A DNA stretch of 64,000 nucleotides from the NCBI RefSeq assembly GCF_001522545.3, contig NC_031770.1, positions 108,966,952-109,030,951 on the forward strand, read 5' to 3'. The DNA is from Parus major (Eukaryota; Chordata; Aves; Passeriformes; Paridae). Below the pieces are notes generated by a model that saw only the letters and a list, made by a program, of their open reading frames with translations, ran no database searches and was not told the origin of the DNA. This document shows, in pieces, positions 62,179 to 64,000 of the stretch (the stretch's first letter is position 1; every line of letters starts with the position of its first letter). The position numbers were made by a program, and so were the translations under genes.

Positions 62179-62244
62179 TATAAAGACAAGGATTGTGTTT
62201 CCACATCTGAAGTGGCCTGCAAAGAATATTTGGAGCTACTAGAG
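62179..62244 (+). other. Exon-like segment, 66 nt, one open frame
   Basis: Acceptor-like TTCTTTATATTTCAG ends at 62178, and AGAG|GTACAT gives a moderate donor (GT at 62245). The 66 nt are exactly 22 codons with no stop in frame 1. The peptide starts YKDKDCVSTSEV and ends EYLELLE, a soluble acidic composition unlike the Phe/Leu-rich chance frames nearby. I do not recognise the protein. A cassette exon of a large gene spanning the window is possible; a chance match is at least as likely. Confidence 0.2.
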
Positions 62245-63199
62245 GTACATAAAATCAGATCTGCTGCTTGGAGAAATAAAATATAAGCTTCCCAGGGTGA
62301 AATTCATGTGCCCTAAGTTAAATAACTGCAAGCAAGTTGCTTAAACCTGAATCTGCCACCCTACGGCTCAGTTTATAGTCAGAGAAGAGCAACAAGTTCC
62401 TCTTAAGGTGATTCATGTATCCTGAGATAAATAGAATGAATCTGTCTCAGAAGGCTTCCCTCCATTGACTCTGACAGGAGCCTGGGGTAAGGAGCTCAGA
62501 TGAGGTGTCTGACTTCTCCCTGTCTAAAGTGAAGAGATGCAAATCTTAGCCCTGATGACACAAATGGGTTTTGGTTCACTCCCTAAGTCAACTTGTGGTG
62601 CAATGAAACCGACTTCAAACAGGCTGGGAGAAAATAGTTCCAATTTACTGCAGAGGAGAAAAGAACTGTTAATTTCTTGTCTCAGAGCTACCCATTGTGC
62701 AATGATTCACTTATTGAAGGAAATAGAAACTTGTTAAGGACTTGACTGTTAACAGAATTACGCTTTTGCCTAAATGGAGTTTGGTTCTTGCCTTTAATTT
62801 CTGTGTTTGTGATCAGTGTTTAGAAAGAAACACGTCCCTCCCTTCTCCCTTCAAAATGTCCATTTATATAAAAAATAATAATTAATGAATAACCTAAGGG
62901 AAGTCACCTTCCCTTTTCTCACAGGAACCTGAAACATGGAGTTTTTATTGGGTCAAGCAGCAAAAATGAGTCTAAACCCACAGTGTTCTAACATTGAGGG
63001 CTGGTGAATTTTGAAATGAAGTCTCATTGCAATATCTGCCCTTTTGGAGCTGTTGGCTGCATACATTAAATATTCAGCCAGGAAATAGCAACACCACTGC
63101 ACAACCTACAGTGAGCTGCAATCACAGAGCATTTTAATTACACAAAGGCTGGTGATACTTTCAGTTTCTGCTATGGATGCCAGCATAATGCTGGAAGGG

Positions 63200-63288
63200 T
63201 ATGAGGCTGTGCTAGGGGAGTTTTGGGGTGGATTTTAAGAACAGGTTCTTCCCCCAGGAGGTGGCTGGGCACTGGAACTGATAGGATC
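63200..63288 (+). mobile_element. CR1 fragment
   Basis: 'GAGGCTGTGCTAGGGGAGTT', 'TTAAGAACAGGTTCTTCCCC' and 'GGTGGCTGGGCACTGGAACT' match the subtype seen at 55.8 kb. Truncated at both ends. Confidence 0.85.
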
Positions 63289-63689
63289 TTATGTAGTTTT
63301 AACTCGGGAGAAGTTAAGAGTCCAACCTAAGCTAATTGTTTAGATGTACTCTGGAAGTCAGCAGGAAGAGGAAGGTGCCATCTGGCTCTCATGGACAATT
63401 CTAAGATGGACTAAATAACTTTATGGAGGTACTGGTCTGAATTAATTGGCCTAAGCATGGCTTTTTAACAGCAAAGATTAAAAAGGAATTAATTCCACTC
63501 TGCAAATGAATTTATGTAATCTCTCTTACTACAACAATTATTTTTATACCTGAAGGGAGGGTGCAAAGGAGTCGGAGACAGGCTCTGTGCCAGGTCCCAG
63601 TGGCAGGACCAGAGGCCAATGGCACACAAGGAAACACAGGAGATTTCTCTGAACACCAGGGACCAGTTGTTATGGTGAGGGTGACACAG
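63289..63689. other. Unique non-coding spacer
   Basis: No gene or repeat recognised between two CR1 pieces. Confidence 0.5.
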
Positions 63690-63770
63690 AAAAAAAGTTG
63701 GATGTCCCATCACTAGAAGTATTCAACGTCAGGCTGGATGATGCTTTGAGTAAATCTTGTGATTCTATGA
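63690..63770 (+). mobile_element. CR1 3' end with internal deletion
   Basis: 'GGATGTCCCATCACTAGAAG', 'TTCAACGTCAGGCTGGATGA' and 'GCTTTGAGTAAATC' are followed directly by GTGATTCTATGA, so the middle of the 3' region is missing. Confidence 0.85.
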
Positions 63771-64000
63771 AATAAACCTCCAATCTATCAAAAACAGGTT
63801 TTTAGTAAAGGTCTTGTTAAAAACTTTGTGTAACCAAACAACCTGGTCTGTGAAAGGTAAACTCTGAACCAGGAAAATAAAACTAGGAAGGCTGAGTGTT
63901 TATTAAATAGAAATTTTCTACAAAATGCATCTAAATGGCTTTTTCCCTACAAGACTTGTACATTCCAATCCAGTGCAGCTCTCTGGTTGGGTATGATGCT
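63771..64000. other. Unique sequence to end of window
   Basis: Nothing recognisable. Confidence 0.5.

Larger units (their letters stand above)
59326..63199. other. Unique non-coding block with one exon-like segment
   Basis: No recognised gene. Contains a purine-rich tract (60697-60785), a poly-A run (61408-61422) and the exon-like segment at 62179-62244. Short frames on the minus strand at 61315-62002 have no recognisable domain. Confidence 0.5.

Overview
This window looks like bird nuclear DNA, and I find no protein-coding gene in it that I can recognise. The main evidence is about two dozen fragments of the avian CR1 LINE family. In minus orientation these carry the signature 'GGTTTGGGTTGGAAGGGACC...CCTGCCATGG'; in plus orientation they end in 'ATTCTRTGATTCTRTGA'. 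The CR1 subtypes are typical of birds; an exact order (a songbird is plausible) is inference. The sequence is AT-rich, with long intergenic or intronic stretches, short simple repeats, MIR-like fossils and one 25-N assembly gap. Nothing prokaryotic or organellar is visible: no operons, rRNA, recognisable tRNA or CRISPR array.

Layout. 1-3.8 kb is non-repetitive apart from an (AAT)n tract. It holds an AT-rich, homeodomain-site-rich block with a 16-bp inverted repeat near 1.3 kb, and the longest open frame of the window (minus strand, 1658-2314, no recognisable domain). 3.8-12.8 kb has scattered CR1 pieces, a decayed ~31-bp minisatellite (4.5-4.86 kb), a fresh 20-bp tandem repeat at the end of a CR1 copy (7.10-7.19 kb) and a TA-rich hairpin (9.6-9.7 kb). 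12.8-29 kb is mostly unique sequence with a few CR1 ends, one MIR fossil and the gap at 24.96 kb. 29-37.2 kb is CR1-rich, with a nested old/young CR1 pair at 33.9-34.6 kb and a short element with terminal inverted repeats at 35.8 kb. 37.2-46 kb is largely unique, with a TATA-like site, a small CpG cluster and a 15-bp tandem repeat. 46-64 kb has two long CR1 clusters (46.0-46.95 and 55.8-59.3 kb), microsatellites, and two segments with exon-like splice borders (56.5 and 62.2 kb).

No genes can be seen working together. The window is best read as a gene-desert or large-intron segment. Sequence that could matter functionally is limited to candidate conserved regulatory blocks (about 1.1-1.35, 28.0-28.3 and 32.8-33.4 kb), the CpG cluster and the two exon candidates; all need cross-species alignment or RNA data. 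I found no evidence for a novel multi-gene system. The notable items are structural: a shared non-canonical tail on two CR1 copies, hidden decayed tandem arrays, and palindromes associated with direct repeats.
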